Shown in pieces: positions 43,788 through 53,141 of a stretch of 64,000 nucleotides of DNA (its first letter is position 1; the number at the start of each line of letters is the position of its first letter). The stretch is from Paenibacillus pectinilyticus. GTDB taxonomy: Bacteria > Bacillota > Bacilli > Paenibacillales > NBRC-103111. The notes under the pieces were generated by a model. That model had not been told where the DNA came from. It did no database searches and worked only from the letters and a program-made list of their open reading frames with translations. Both the position numbers and the translations under genes were made by a program. The stretch lies in the NCBI RefSeq assembly GCF_001700435.1, contig NZ_LYPC01000011.1, positions 62,001 to 126,000 of the forward strand, read 5' to 3'.

Positions 43788-45588
43788 GAAGGGCAGTCTC
43801 CTTTCCTTGCTGGGAGCGATAAATATCCTGATAAATGGCACTGGATGCCAGCAGCTCCTCATGCGTTCCTTGTGCGGCGATGCGGCCTTCATCCAACACA
43901 AGAATCCGATCGGCGTGCAGCACCGATGAGACGCGCTGTGCGATCACGATGCATGTGCTGCCAGCCATCAGCGATTGTAAGGAGCGTTGGATACGCTTCT
44001 CCGTGCCTAGATCAATCGCACTTGTGCTGTCATCCAGCACGAGCAGCGGTGATCTTAAGAGCAATGCCCGCGCGATTGCTATCCGTTGCTTTTGACCGCC
44101 GGATAAATTCACACCGCGCTGTCCGAGCTTCGCTTCATAGCCCTCGGGCAGCTTGCGGATGAAGCCATCTGCTTCCGCAGCTTTGGCGACGGCTTCGATC
44201 TCGGCATCCGAAGCCCCAGGCTTGCCGAACAGGATATTGTCGCGTATTGTGCCGCTAAATAAAATAGACTGCTGCAGCACAATTCCGATCTGACTTCGTA
44301 ACTGTTCGACAGGCAGATCTTTGACATCAACGCCATTCAGGCGGATGTGCCCGCTGGTTACATCGTAGAGTCGGGGGATCAAGCTGACGAGTGTCGATTT
44401 ACCGGAGCCTGTTGCTCCGAGTATGCCAATCGTTTGACCTGGCAGCGCTTTGAACGAAATATCCGCGAGAATTGGCTGGTCAGGCGCTGTTTCATAGACG
44501 AATGAGACATGTTCAAATTCCAGTTCGCAACCCTGAAGAGGTTCAGGAGGACCTTTTTCTGACAGTTGTTGTTCTTGCTGTAGCTGCGGTAGCTGCGGTT
44601 GTCGTGATTGTTCCACTTGGTCCGCATGCTTAGGCTCGTTCGGGTCCAGTTTCGTATCAAGGACTTCATGAATACGCTCAGCAGACACTTGTGCTCGTGA
44701 AATGTTCATGAGTGTGTTGCTAATCGATACCAGCGAGAACAGTACTTGGCTAATATAGATGATGAATGCGGCCAGATCCCCAATTGCCATCGATCCGCTC
44801 CACGTTTGAGCACCCCCGAACCAGAGCACGGCTACGATACTCACGTTCAAAATCAATGTCATCAACGGTCCGCTTGTCGCCAATGCACGTGCGGAGCTAA
44901 GACTGGCGTCCAGCAAATCCGTGTTCGCTTTGCCAAAGCGAGTCCGCTCGAAAGCGGCACGAACGAAAGCTTTGATCACACGAATGCCTGACGTGCTTTC
45001 CTGCATAACGGTGTTCACACGATCTACCCTGCTCTGCATAAGGCGGAAAAGTGGAGTCGAACGCTTCATCAACACATAGAGAATGATGAACTGAATTGGT
45101 ACGACGGCTAGCAAAATCAAGGAAAGTCGCGGCGAAATGACCACGGCCATGATGATGCTGCCGATCAGTAGAGACGCTTCACGCGTAAATTGGCGCAAGA
45201 GAATCTGCAAGATGTTGAGCATTTGCATGACATCGCCGGTTAATCGGGTAATCAATGACCCGGTCGAAAACGTGTCTAATTGTCGGAACGATAAGGATTG
45301 TACCTTTTCGAAAACGCTTAGCCGCAGGTCGGCTCCGAAGTTTTGCGCTGCTTTCACGGTGAAGAAGGTACAGCCTACGCCACCGATTAGACCGATGAAG
45401 GCGACGCCTAGCATATGTAGGCCGGTTGACCACACCAACGCGAGATTCCCCTCGGCAACGCCGTGGTTCACAATCGTCGCCATCAGGCGGGGCTGTGATA
45501 AATCCATGCACACCTCCATCACCATCAGCAATGGGGCTAGCAGGGTTATGAACCAATATGGTTTAACAAATGAGCGTAGTTTCCACAT
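43780..45588 (-). CDS. ABC exporter half-transporter, degenerate-site partner
   Basis: 602-residue half-transporter. Walker A is GATGSGKSTL, signature LSGGQKQR, and Walker B LLVLDDSTSAID has Asp where the catalytic Glu is expected; the switch is IAQRVS with Gln for His. These two substitutions define the non-catalytic site of heterodimeric exporters such as BmrCD and TM287/288. A Gln/Pro-rich linker (RQPQLPQLQQEQQ) of about 25 residues lies between the membrane and ATPase domains. AAAGGA precedes the ATG. Regulated, most likely, by the MarR protein 43 bp upstream. Confidence 0.94.
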   Translation of the reverse strand: MWKLRSFVKPYWFITLLAPLLMVMEVCMDLSQPRLMATIVNHGVAEGNLALVWSTGLHMLGVAFIGLIGGVGCTFFTVKAAQNFGADLRLSVFEKVQSLSFRQLDTFSTGSLITRLTGDVMQMLNILQILLRQFTREASLLIGSIIMAVVISPRLSLILLAVVPIQFIILYVLMKRSTPLFRLMQSRVDRVNTVMQESTSGIRVIKAFVRAAFERTRFGKANTDLLDASLSSARALATSGPLMTLILNVSIVAVLWFGGAQTWSGSMAIGDLAAFIIYISQVLFSLVSISNTLMNISRAQVSAERIHEVLDTKLDPNEPKHADQVEQSRQPQLPQLQQEQQLSEKGPPEPLQGCELEFEHVSFVYETAPDQPILADISFKALPGQTIGILGATGSGKSTLVSLIPRLYDVTSGHIRLNGVDVKDLPVEQLRSQIGIVLQQSILFSGTIRDNILFGKPGASDAEIEAVAKAAEADGFIRKLPEGYEAKLGQRGVNLSGGQKQRIAIARALLLRSPLLVLDDSTSAIDLGTEKRIQRSLQSLMAGSTCIVIAQRVSSVLHADRILVLDEGRIAAQGTHEELLASSAIYQDIYRSQQGKETALHG

Positions 45589-45630
45589 GTCGGGATATCC
45601 TTTCTTTTATTGTTTGTCGGCTAACTAATT

Positions 45631-46068
45631 TTATTCATCTTTAGGACGAAGATTATCTTGCATTTGAAGCAGAAGGCGTCGAAACAAGAGGATCTCTTCC
45701 GGTAAAAAGTTTGAAAAGGTCCTATCATCCGTTTCCTTGATCGCTTCCTTGACATGTACAGTGACTTCCTTGCCTTTATCCGTCAAATAGACACGCGTAA
45801 CACGCTGATCATCAGGGTCAGGGCGGCGTTCGACGAGGCCTGTTTTCTCCATACGGTCAACCATCACGCTCAGCGTTGCCCGTTTGTTATGGATACGCGA
45901 GGCAAGTTCGCTATGGCTGAGACCGTCCTCAACAGACAGCGCCAGCAGCAATGGCGGCTGACCTGGGTAAACATCATAAGGATGAATGATTTGATCAATC
46001 GTATGTCGGTGCATTTTCAGCAAATGATGCATGATATGTGTAAGAGATTCTGGATTAGAGTGGTGCAA
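45631..46068 (-). CDS. MarR-family regulator of the ABC exporter
   Basis: 145-residue regulator. Recognition region SELASRIHNKRATLSVMVDR near residues 53-72 and wing RRPDPDDQRVTRVYLTDKG. TTG start with AAGGGG 8 nt upstream. First gene of an operon with the heterodimeric exporter. A perfect palindrome, TTAGTTAG-tcgg-CTAACTAA, lies 16 bp upstream, and GTCGGCTAACTAA recurs at 45616-45628, just before the exporter, so both points may be bound. Confidence 0.92.
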   Translation of the reverse strand: MHHSNPESLTHIMHHLLKMHRHTIDQIIHPYDVYPGQPPLLLALSVEDGLSHSELASRIHNKRATLSVMVDRMEKTGLVERRPDPDDQRVTRVYLTDKGKEVTVHVKEAIKETDDRTFSNFLPEEILLFRRLLLQMQDNLRPKDE

Positions 46069-46083
46069 AGTTTCAACCCCTTA

Positions 46084-46103
46084 TTAGTTAGTCGGCTAAC
46101 TAA
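46084..46103 (-). promoter_or_regulatory. Operator palindrome of the exporter regulator
   Basis: Perfect 8-bp arms TTAGTTAG and CTAACTAA around TCGG, 16 bp upstream of the MarR start. The right half plus spacer recurs at 45616-45628 between the regulator and the exporter gene. Confidence 0.85.
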
Positions 46104-46173
46104 TAGTTTAGGTGCGCTTCCTCGTCCTGTCAAGAAGGTATTTGCCAGATGTAACCTGCCCATAGGGACAAAT

Positions 46174-46213
46174 GAAAAAGCAGCACAGGCACCTCTCGGT
46201 ACCTACGCTGCTC
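46174..46213 (-). terminator. Terminator of the SLH protein gene
   Basis: Stem of about 13 pairs with outer arms GCAGC and GCTGC and inner GGTACC...GGTGCC, followed on the minus strand by TTTTTCATT, 16 bp after the stop. Confidence 0.75.
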
Positions 46214-46228
46214 TATAATGAAACTCAT

Positions 46229-46966
46229 TTAGTTCGTTCCGTATGTACTTCCTGTCACTGTGCTATCTGTGGTTGTGTCTGCCGGGACATCAACGATGAC
46301 GTTGTTTTTGAGCAGCCGATACAGGAGTGTAGCTGCCTCCGCCCGTGTTAGCGTTACATTAGGATGAAATCTGTGCTGATCGTCACCTTGAATGAGGTTA
46401 TGCTGCACAGCCGTAGCTACATATGGTCGTAATACCTCAGGAATCGAAGCCGTATCCGTAAACGTAGTCGTCAATAACGTGTCCGCTGCCGCAGCATCCA
46501 TGAGAACGAGTGTTGGATCCTGTTTCATCAACACCTTGACCAAGGTAACGGTCACGTCTTCCCGTTTCGCTCCGAGGACGGGTTCGAAGTTGTAGCCGCC
46601 TTCTAGACTTTTGAAACGATCGAAGTAATCCTTCGTCGCCTCAATCACATCGAACGACCAACGTTTGGGTCCGACATCATTAAAATCCTGTATGGTTGAC
46701 GTATTTTTCAAATGGAACGTACGTGCCACCATCGCTGCGAACGCCTCGCGAGACACCGATTTATCCGGATGAAAATGGTGATCATCCTCCCCTTGCAAAA
46801 TCCCCTTATCAACCAGCGCATCAATCGCTTCTTGTGCCCAATGCCCTTTAACGTCATCCAGAGCTAATTTCACCTTGACTGTCCCACTCGTCGCGGCAAA
46901 AGCCGGCACCGCACTCATCGAAAGCATCGATACGATCGCTGTCATGACAATCCACTTTTTCATCAT
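46229..46966 (-). CDS. Secreted S-layer-homology (SLH) domain protein
   Basis: 245-residue exported protein. Signal peptide: MMKKWIVMTAIVSMLSMS, with a likely cleavage at AFA-A near residue 25. SLH motifs are seen at residues about 35-85 (DVKGHWAQEAIDALVDKGIL, VSREAFAAMVARTF) and about 180-230 (QHNLIQGDDQHRFHPN, TRAEAATLLYRLL), with a weaker one between. SLH domains attach proteins to pyruvylated secondary wall polymer. The C-terminus is Thr-rich. AAAGGAG precedes an ATG pair. Monocistronic. Confidence 0.9.
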   Translation of the reverse strand: MMKKWIVMTAIVSMLSMSAVPAFAATSGTVKVKLALDDVKGHWAQEAIDALVDKGILQGEDDHHFHPDKSVSREAFAAMVARTFHLKNTSTIQDFNDVGPKRWSFDVIEATKDYFDRFKSLEGGYNFEPVLGAKREDVTVTLVKVLMKQDPTLVLMDAAAADTLLTTTFTDTASIPEVLRPYVATAVQHNLIQGDDQHRFHPNVTLTRAEAATLLYRLLKNNVIVDVPADTTTDSTVTGSTYGTN

Positions 46967-47235
46967 TTCATTCTCCTTTGGCTTCGTTATTTTATCTATG
47001 TATCTCGTTCACATCTTCATTATGGATAAAAGATATTTCTAAATGATGTCATCGGGAAAAAACAATTATATTAAAACCTTGTAATTGTCGGAATCCGTAT
47101 TGATGTGTTAGGATGAAAACCAGACTCTGCTTCGAATTATACAAGCCGACTTCCGGATCTTGTGCGAGTTCGAAAGCGACAAATAGAGATAACGAGTCTT
47201 GGATATGGAATGAAGAAGAGGAGATTCCCTTTACA

Positions 47236-48438
47236 ATGACCAACAAGAACAATCAGCACGTGTTTAGACTCGCTTTGCTGCTCGGTCTATTTTCGACACT
47301 CGGCCCTTTTACCATCGATATGTATTTACCGGCATTCCCGGAGATTGTGAAGCAATTCGATACGACGGCTTCGCTGGTACAGCTTAGCTTGACGGCTTGT
47401 TTACTCGGGCTCGCGATTGGCCAGCTCGTCATGGGTTCACTCAGTGACGTCTACGGCAGACGTAATCCGTTGCTCATCTCCATGGCTGTTTATGTCATTG
47501 CTGCTTTAGCTTGCGCATTCTCGCCAAATATTGGGATGCTAATCGTGTTCCGGTTCGTACAGGGTTTTGCTGCTTCGGCAGGCATTGTCATTTCTCGCGC
47601 GATCGCGCGCGACTTGTACAGCGGCCATGAGCTTACCAAATTTTTCTCGTTACTCTTGCTTGTCGGTAATTTAGGCCCGCTCGTGGCACCTGTAACCGGC
47701 AGTGGGATTCTATCTTTTACATCGTGGGTCGGCGTATTTATTGCGCTGTCCGTGCTAGGCATCTATCTATTCACGATGACCAAATGGAGGCTGCGGGAGA
47801 CTTTACCTGCGGATCGCCGCAGGCCCAGCAACTTCATGGAGCAGCTGCGGAACTACGGATTGCTCATGCGAGATCGCCAGTTTGTCGGTTACATGCTAGC
47901 ACAAGGCATTATGATCGCGGGGGTCTTTGCGTATGTTTCGGGTACGCCCTTTATTTATCAAAACATTTACGGGGCTTCGCCGACCTTATTCGCTCTCCTG
48001 TTCGGATCGAACGGCATCAGCCTGATCATCGGCTCCCAAGTGGTCGGACGTATGTCCCATCGGGTATCTGAACACGCCTTTTTATTGTTCGGCCTGTGTC
48101 TCGCCGCTCTTGCAAGTATCGTCGTCTTGGTGGTGGCCATCGTCCATGGACCGCTCTTCGCACTCGTGATCCCACTGTTTTTCTTTGTTGGGGCCATCGG
48201 TATTACTTCAACGGCAGCCTTCCCACTTGCCATGGAGCGCCAAGGTCATATGGCGGGCAGCGCCGCTGCGCTGCTTGGTGTCATTCCCTTCTTGCTCGGT
48301 GCGGTCGTCTCTCCGCTAGTCGGCATCGCAGGCGAAGACACAGCCGTTCCGCTGGGCGTACTTATCTTAGCAACAAGTGCAGCAGCCATGCTGTCATACT
48401 TCTTCTTGGTTAGAAAAAGCTCGCATGACGTAGCTTAA
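47236..48438 (+). CDS. Bcr/CflA-family multidrug MFS exporter
   Basis: 400-residue drug:proton antiporter with 12 helices. GPFTIDMYLPAFPEI near residue 20 is the Bcr/CflA signature; GQLVMGSLSDVYGRRNPL is motif A and VQGFAASAGIVISRAIARDL motif C-like. The ATG at 47236 follows GAGGAGA with 12-nt spacing. The frame is open for 41 codons upstream, but that part is polar and lacks a proper start, so it is treated as leader. A terminator follows at 48452. Confidence 0.92.
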   Translation: MTNKNNQHVFRLALLLGLFSTLGPFTIDMYLPAFPEIVKQFDTTASLVQLSLTACLLGLAIGQLVMGSLSDVYGRRNPLLISMAVYVIAALACAFSPNIGMLIVFRFVQGFAASAGIVISRAIARDLYSGHELTKFFSLLLLVGNLGPLVAPVTGSGILSFTSWVGVFIALSVLGIYLFTMTKWRLRETLPADRRRPSNFMEQLRNYGLLMRDRQFVGYMLAQGIMIAGVFAYVSGTPFIYQNIYGASPTLFALLFGSNGISLIIGSQVVGRMSHRVSEHAFLLFGLCLAALASIVVLVVAIVHGPLFALVIPLFFFVGAIGITSTAAFPLAMERQGHMAGSAAALLGVIPFLLGAVVSPLVGIAGEDTAVPLGVLILATSAAAMLSYFFLVRKSSHDVA

Positions 48439-48451
48439 AATGAAGGTAAAT

Positions 48452-48496
48452 GAAAACCAGTCTGTCACTGAAAGGTAGTGATGGACTGGTTTTTTA
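48452..48496 (+). terminator. Terminator of the Bcr/CflA-type exporter gene
   Basis: Arms AAAACCAGTC and GACTGGTTTTTT with inner TCACT...AGTGA, 14 bp after the stop. Confidence 0.92.
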
Positions 48497-48543
48497 AATC
48501 CAAAATTATCGAACCAAAATTGCAGATGAAGGGGGAACCTACA

Positions 48544-48879
48544 ATGAATTTCAAACTAGCTGACTTACATCATCATATCAACCAATTAAAAGAATCAGAT
48601 CAAACCTCCTATTATGAATTTCTGAAGGTACCCTCCATGAGCGTAGGACTTTATAAGCTGAATAAAGGTGAAGAGGATAAACAACAGCCTCATACCGAAG
48701 ATGAGCTTTATTTGATCATTGAAGGTAAAGCCTCGTTTCAAAATGGCGATGAAATTACTGAGGTCAGTCAAGGTGACCTCCTTTTCGTAGAAGCTCATAA
48801 AGAGCATAGATTCTTTGATATGACGGAGGATTTAACGACCTTGGTCTTTTTCTCCCCAGCCGAACATGCCAATAAATAA
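48544..48879 (+). CDS. Cupin-domain protein
   Basis: 111-residue single-domain cupin. Metal ligands are seen in PHTEDELYLIIEGKASF (His and Glu of motif 1) and GDLLFVEAHKEHRFFDM (His of motif 2). Small cupins of this type include quercetinase-like and sugar-binding proteins; the substrate is unknown. The ATG at 48544 follows GAAGGGGG with 7-nt spacing. It is convergent with galT. Confidence 0.88.
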   Translation: MNFKLADLHHHINQLKESDQTSYYEFLKVPSMSVGLYKLNKGEEDKQQPHTEDELYLIIEGKASFQNGDEITEVSQGDLLFVEAHKEHRFFDMTEDLTTLVFFSPAEHANK

Positions 48880-48925
48880 AGCATTGGCGAACCTTGTTGC
48901 GCGCGCGGAGCATCCGCCTATAGCA

Positions 48926-48964
48926 AAAAAATCCCTGGTCATCTACCCGACACCAGGGATTTTT
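48926..48964 (-). terminator. Terminator of galT
   Basis: Arms AAAATCCCTGGT and ACCAGGGATTTTT around an 11-nt loop, 4 bp after the galT stop; probably also ends the cupin transcript. Confidence 0.9.
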
Positions 48965-48967
48965 CAT

Positions 48968-50551
48968 TTAAGCTTGCGGGGCAAAGCCCACCGCAGCCAA
49001 AAACCGTCCGAACGCCGCTTGCCCAGCGACGTCACGTTTGAAGACGCCCGCATCCGCGAGGACGTCCATGAACTTGCTGCCGACCTCGGTCTGCAGCAGC
49101 GCATTCGCCGCGTCCGCCGTCAGCGACGCGCCATGCTTCGCGAGCAGCGCCGCGATCCAATCCGCATGCTTATGCAGCGGATGACCGGCATCTGCGAGCG
49201 CTTCGCGGCTGAGCTCGGCTTCGCCGGTGAGCAGCTTGGCGATAGCCGCCAGCTCCTCTTGCAGGCGGCCTGGCAGCACCGCCAGCCCCATCACCTCAAT
49301 CAAGCCGATGTTCTCCTTCTTGATGTGGTGCAAGTGCTGATGCGGATGGAAAATCCCATCCGGATGTTCCTCACTCGTGCGGTTGTTTCGCAGCACCAGA
49401 TCAAGCTCGTACTCGCCGCGCGCATTGTTGCGGGCGATCGGCGTGATCGTGTTATGCGGGATCCGCTGTCCGTCCTTCTCGCTGAACGCGAGGACGTCCG
49501 CTTCCGCATCGCTGTAAGCACGCCAGTCTTCGAGCAGCTTGCTCGCCAGCTTATACAACTGCTGTTTGTTGTGCCCGCTCAAGCGAAGTACAGACATCGG
49601 CCACTTCACAATCGCGGCTTTCACACCTGTATAATCCGCATGTGAGAACACTTTCTCACTTGGCGCTTTTTCCATCGGGAACTTGTGACGCCCGCCTTGG
49701 AAGTGATCGTGGTTCAGAATAGATCCTCCCACGATCGGCAGATCCGCATTCGATCCGATGAAATAATGCGGGAATTGTTCGATGAAGTCCAGCAAACGAT
49801 AGAACGTGTTCGCCGTTGTTTTCATCGGAATGTGCTTCTCATGGAAGATGATGCTGTGCTCGTTGTAGTACACGTAAGGTGAATACTGCAGGTACCATTT
49901 CTCGTTATCCAATTCCAACGGAATGACGCGAAGGTTCTGTCTAGCCGGGTGATTCACACGGCCTGCATACCCCAAATTGTCGACGCAAAGTAGACAGAGT
50001 GGGTAGCTGCTTTGTGGCAGCGTTTTGAGCAGCGCAATTTCCTTCGGATCCTTCTCCGGCTTGGAGAGGTTGATCGTGATTTCCAAATCGCCATAGGCTG
50101 TTTCAGCAAGCCAATAAGCATTCTTGGCAATCCGATCCATACGAATATAGTTGGAATCGATCGATTGTTTGTAAAAGTAATCTGTCGCCGCTTCGACGTT
50201 CGTTGTTTTTGCTAGCTTCCAGAATTGACTCACGACCTCCGAAGGTCGAGGCATCATGAGCCCCATAATGCGTGCGTCGAGCAAATCGCGGTACGTCATT
50301 GTGTTCTCTTCCAAAAGTCCCGCTTCCCACGCTGCATCGAGCAATTCCTCCAGCAGCCCAACAGGAGTGCTCAACTTCTCATTAGGCACTTCCCCTTGGA
50401 AGGGCTCCGCAAGCTGAAACAAATCCAGCAAAGCATTGCGCGACGTGTATACATCCAGCTGTTCGATCAACCCATTTTGGGCAGCGAACTGAAGGAGTCT
50501 TTCTATAGTTAACGCTGCAAACTGCGGCGTTCGTAATGTGCGTTCCATCAT
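48968..50551 (-). CDS. galT: UDP-glucose-hexose-1-phosphate uridylyltransferase (class II GalT)
   Basis: 527-residue enzyme of the Leloir pathway that exchanges UMP between UDP-glucose and galactose-1-phosphate. The length and sequence mark the class II form of Firmicutes rather than the shorter class I: FYRLLDFIEQFPHYFIGSNA near residue 245 and ILNHDHFQGGRHKFPM near 275, with the nucleotide-handling histidines. AAAGGAAAG precedes an ATG pair. It follows galE on the same strand after a 319-bp gap that contains a type B repeat. Confidence 0.95.
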   Translation of the reverse strand: MMERTLRTPQFAALTIERLLQFAAQNGLIEQLDVYTSRNALLDLFQLAEPFQGEVPNEKLSTPVGLLEELLDAAWEAGLLEENTMTYRDLLDARIMGLMMPRPSEVVSQFWKLAKTTNVEAATDYFYKQSIDSNYIRMDRIAKNAYWLAETAYGDLEITINLSKPEKDPKEIALLKTLPQSSYPLCLLCVDNLGYAGRVNHPARQNLRVIPLELDNEKWYLQYSPYVYYNEHSIIFHEKHIPMKTTANTFYRLLDFIEQFPHYFIGSNADLPIVGGSILNHDHFQGGRHKFPMEKAPSEKVFSHADYTGVKAAIVKWPMSVLRLSGHNKQQLYKLASKLLEDWRAYSDAEADVLAFSEKDGQRIPHNTITPIARNNARGEYELDLVLRNNRTSEEHPDGIFHPHQHLHHIKKENIGLIEVMGLAVLPGRLQEELAAIAKLLTGEAELSREALADAGHPLHKHADWIAALLAKHGASLTADAANALLQTEVGSKFMDVLADAGVFKRDVAGQAAFGRFLAAVGFAPQA

Positions 50552-50623
50552 GCCACTTTCCTTTCTTGTCTAACACAACTACCCAACTCATATTTCTAAA
50601 CACGCTACTCAAGCACCTTACAT

Positions 50624-50800
50624 TGGATAAATCCAGTCAACCGTTCATAAAACACGCTTAAAAAGTAATTTGACTGGACAAATCCACTCAAACTCACTGA
50701 AACCGAGCTTTTTGGCTCCTTTTCAAGCCTCTTGAATGGATAAATCCAATAGAACGCCAGAATTTGAGCTTTCAAACGTAGATTCTACTGTATTTATCCA
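50624..50800. repeat. Four-palindrome intergenic element, type B (copy 2)
   Basis: Cores start at 50624 (TGGATAAATCCA), 50675 (TGGACAAATCCA), 50737 (TGGATAAATCCA) and 50789 (TGTATTTATCCA), spacings 51, 62 and 52 bp. The central gap has GAGC-tttttg-GCTC. It occupies the gap between galE and galT. No terminator or promoter was clear in 50552-50870. Confidence 0.9.
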
Positions 50801-50870
50801 ATAGAGAAAGGCTTATGGGCAAGTTTGTGTCGTAGGATAGGTTTGCTAACAAACATAAATTTCGCCTATA

Positions 50871-51869
50871 TTAAACGTTCACTTCAGCCGCATACCCCTT
50901 CGGGTGCTTCTGATGCCAGTTCCACGCGCTCTCAATGATCGCTTCCAACGAATCCAAAGCTGGCTTCCAGCCAAGCTCGGCTCTTGCACGCTCTGACGAT
51001 GCAATCAACGTCGCTGGGTCGCCTGCTCGACGAGGCTCAACAACCGCTGGGATGGCATGACCTGTGACTTTGCGTGCAATGTCGATCACTTGCTTCACAG
51101 AGAAGCCTGTGCCATTGCCAAGGTTATAGATGTTGCTGTCCGCACCGCCGCGCAGCTTCTCTACCGCTAGCACGTGTGCACTTGCTAGATCGCTGACGTG
51201 GATGTAGTCACGTACGCATGTGCCGTCTTCTGTTGCATAATCCTCGCCGAAAATCGAGATATGCGCTCTTTGCCCCAGCGCAACCTGCAAAATAATCGGG
51301 ATCAGATGCGTCTCTGGGCTGTGGTCTTCTCCGATTTGGCCGCCAGCATGCGCGCCAGCTGCATTGAAGTAGCGCAGCGACACATATTTGATACCATGCG
51401 CAGTATCGAACCATTTCATCATTTTTTCCATCGCCAGCTTCGTTTCGCCATACGTATTCGTCGGCAGGGTACGATCGCTCTCAAGGATTGGAATGTTCTC
51501 AGGCTCGCCATACGTTGCAGCCGTGGAAGAGAAGACGATGCGTTTCACGCCGTATTGTGTCATTTTTTCAAGTAAGCAAAGCGTTCCGTACACGTTGTTG
51601 TGGTAGTATTTCGCCGGATTGGTCATGCTCTCACCAACGAGTGAATTTGCTGCAAAATGGATAATGGCATCGATCTTATTTTCCGCAAAAACCGTATCCA
51701 TAAAGTTGCCGTCGCGCAGATCACCCACGTACAATTTACCGCCAAGCACTGCGTCCTTGTGACCTTGTTGCAGGTTATCGACAATAACAACTTCCTCGCC
51801 TTTGGCCAATAGCTCTGCTACCGCATGCGAACCGATATAACCCGCTCCACCTGTGACTAGAATTGCCAT
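50871..51869 (-). CDS. galE: UDP-glucose 4-epimerase
   Basis: 332-residue short-chain dehydrogenase-type enzyme interconverting UDP-galactose and UDP-glucose with bound NAD. Features: [18 protein letters not shown] at the N-terminus (GxxGxxG), Ser/Tyr/Lys catalytic set in SSTAATYG and [11 protein letters not shown] near residue 145, and LRYFNAAGA near 175. The ATG at 51869 is one base after the galK stop, with GAGGAGG inside galK, so the two are coupled. Confidence 0.97.
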   Translation of the reverse strand: MAILVTGGAGYIGSHAVAELLAKGEEVVIVDNLQQGHKDAVLGGKLYVGDLRDGNFMDTVFAENKIDAIIHFAANSLVGESMTNPAKYYHNNVYGTLCLLEKMTQYGVKRIVFSSTAATYGEPENIPILESDRTLPTNTYGETKLAMEKMMKWFDTAHGIKYVSLRYFNAAGAHAGGQIGEDHSPETHLIPIILQVALGQRAHISIFGEDYATEDGTCVRDYIHVSDLASAHVLAVEKLRGGADSNIYNLGNGTGFSVKQVIDIARKVTGHAIPAVVEPRRAGDPATLIASSERARAELGWKPALDSLEAIIESAWNWHQKHPKGYAAEVNV

Positions 51870-51870
51870 T

Positions 51871-53052
51871 TTACAACGCCTCCTCAAGTTGCTCTACACC
51901 GTTGCCAATATCGCAAACATAGAAGCTTGGTGTAAGCCCTGTTTTTTCCGTATATTCCGCGCCCACTTGGTCGATGAACGTTTGAACGCTGTCTTCATGC
52001 ACTAAAGAAACTGTACATCCGCCGAAGCCTGCACCTGTCATCCGCGCACCAAGTACGCCTGGTACTTTCAATGCTGCGGCTACCATCGTATCCAGCTCCA
52101 CTCCTGTTACTTCATACAGATCACGAAGGGAATCATGGGAGCCAATCATCAGCTTGCCGAAGGACTCAAGATCATTCTTTTCAAGTACTTCGATGGATTT
52201 CAAAACACGATCAATCTCTTCCACAACGTGCTCCGCTCTGCGGCGAACCGTTTCGTCTGGGATCAGATGTTTATATTCATTAAACTGCTCTAGGTTCAGT
52301 TGACCCAGCAGCGTGATGTTAGGGAATTGCTTTTGCAGATAAGTAACGGCCTGCTCGCATTGGCTTCTTCTCTCATTGTAAGCGGAGTCGACGAGACCTC
52401 TGCGTTTGTTCGTGTTACCGATCACAAGCTTATAGCTGCCGCTTTGAAAAGGAACATGACGATACTCCAACGTATCGCACATCAACAGAATCGCGTTGTC
52501 TTTCTTGCCATTCGCTACCGCGAATTGGTCCATGATCCCGCAATTCACGCCAACGAATTGGTTCTCTGTTTCTTGTGCGAGCAGCGCGATTTTCACCGTA
52601 TCGATCGGATAGTTTTCTAGTGTCAGCAAGCTGAACGCTGTAACCACTTCGATGGAAGCCGAGGAGGAAAGTCCTGCGCCATTCGGGATTTCGCCGTGGA
52701 ACAACAGATCATATCCTTGCGTTACAGGGAAACCTGCTTTCGCCAAGTGAACGAAAATGCCTTTCGGATAATTAATCCAATCATCTTCTTCTTGATAGGA
52801 CAAGTCATCTATGGAAATTTGTTTGCGCAGTGCCAAATTGGTAGACGCAAAGCCAATCACACGATCTTGTCTCGGACGAATGATCAAAGTCGTTCCGAAC
52901 GTCAAAGCTGCTGGAAACACATATCCGCCGTTATAATCCGTGTGCTCGCCGATCAAATTCACACGACCTGGCGCGTGGAATGCTGAGATTTTCGCTGCCG
53001 TTTCTCCGTAAATTTCAATAAACGTGTCTTTTAGAGCTTGCAAATCTGCCAT
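51871..53052 (-). CDS. galK: Galactokinase
   Basis: 393-residue GHMP-family kinase making galactose-1-phosphate. The galactokinase signature [20 protein letters not shown] is near residue 28; [12 protein letters not shown] near 125 is the phosphate loop and [17 protein letters not shown] near 345 the C-terminal GHMP motif. The ATG at 53052 follows AAGGCGG with 8-nt spacing; the GTG at 53061 is too close. First gene of galKE-galT, divergent from an AraC regulator. Confidence 0.97.
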   Translation of the reverse strand: MADLQALKDTFIEIYGETAAKISAFHAPGRVNLIGEHTDYNGGYVFPAALTFGTTLIIRPRQDRVIGFASTNLALRKQISIDDLSYQEEDDWINYPKGIFVHLAKAGFPVTQGYDLLFHGEIPNGAGLSSSASIEVVTAFSLLTLENYPIDTVKIALLAQETENQFVGVNCGIMDQFAVANGKKDNAILLMCDTLEYRHVPFQSGSYKLVIGNTNKRRGLVDSAYNERRSQCEQAVTYLQKQFPNITLLGQLNLEQFNEYKHLIPDETVRRRAEHVVEEIDRVLKSIEVLEKNDLESFGKLMIGSHDSLRDLYEVTGVELDTMVAAALKVPGVLGARMTGAGFGGCTVSLVHEDSVQTFIDQVGAEYTEKTGLTPSFYVCDIGNGVEQLEEAL

Positions 53053-53141
53053 GTGTGGCACCGCCTTCAGTGGTTTTTGTTAGTTCGTTTAGTGGTTGTG
53101 TACAATCAGGTTGATGTAAGTTTATAGCTTAAGTATAAGAG

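Noticed and set aside
47113..47235. In-frame N-terminal extension of the Bcr/CflA-type exporter
   Set aside because: The 41 extra residues are polar and unlike the family start; GAGGAGA supports the ATG at 47236. A leader peptide cannot be excluded.
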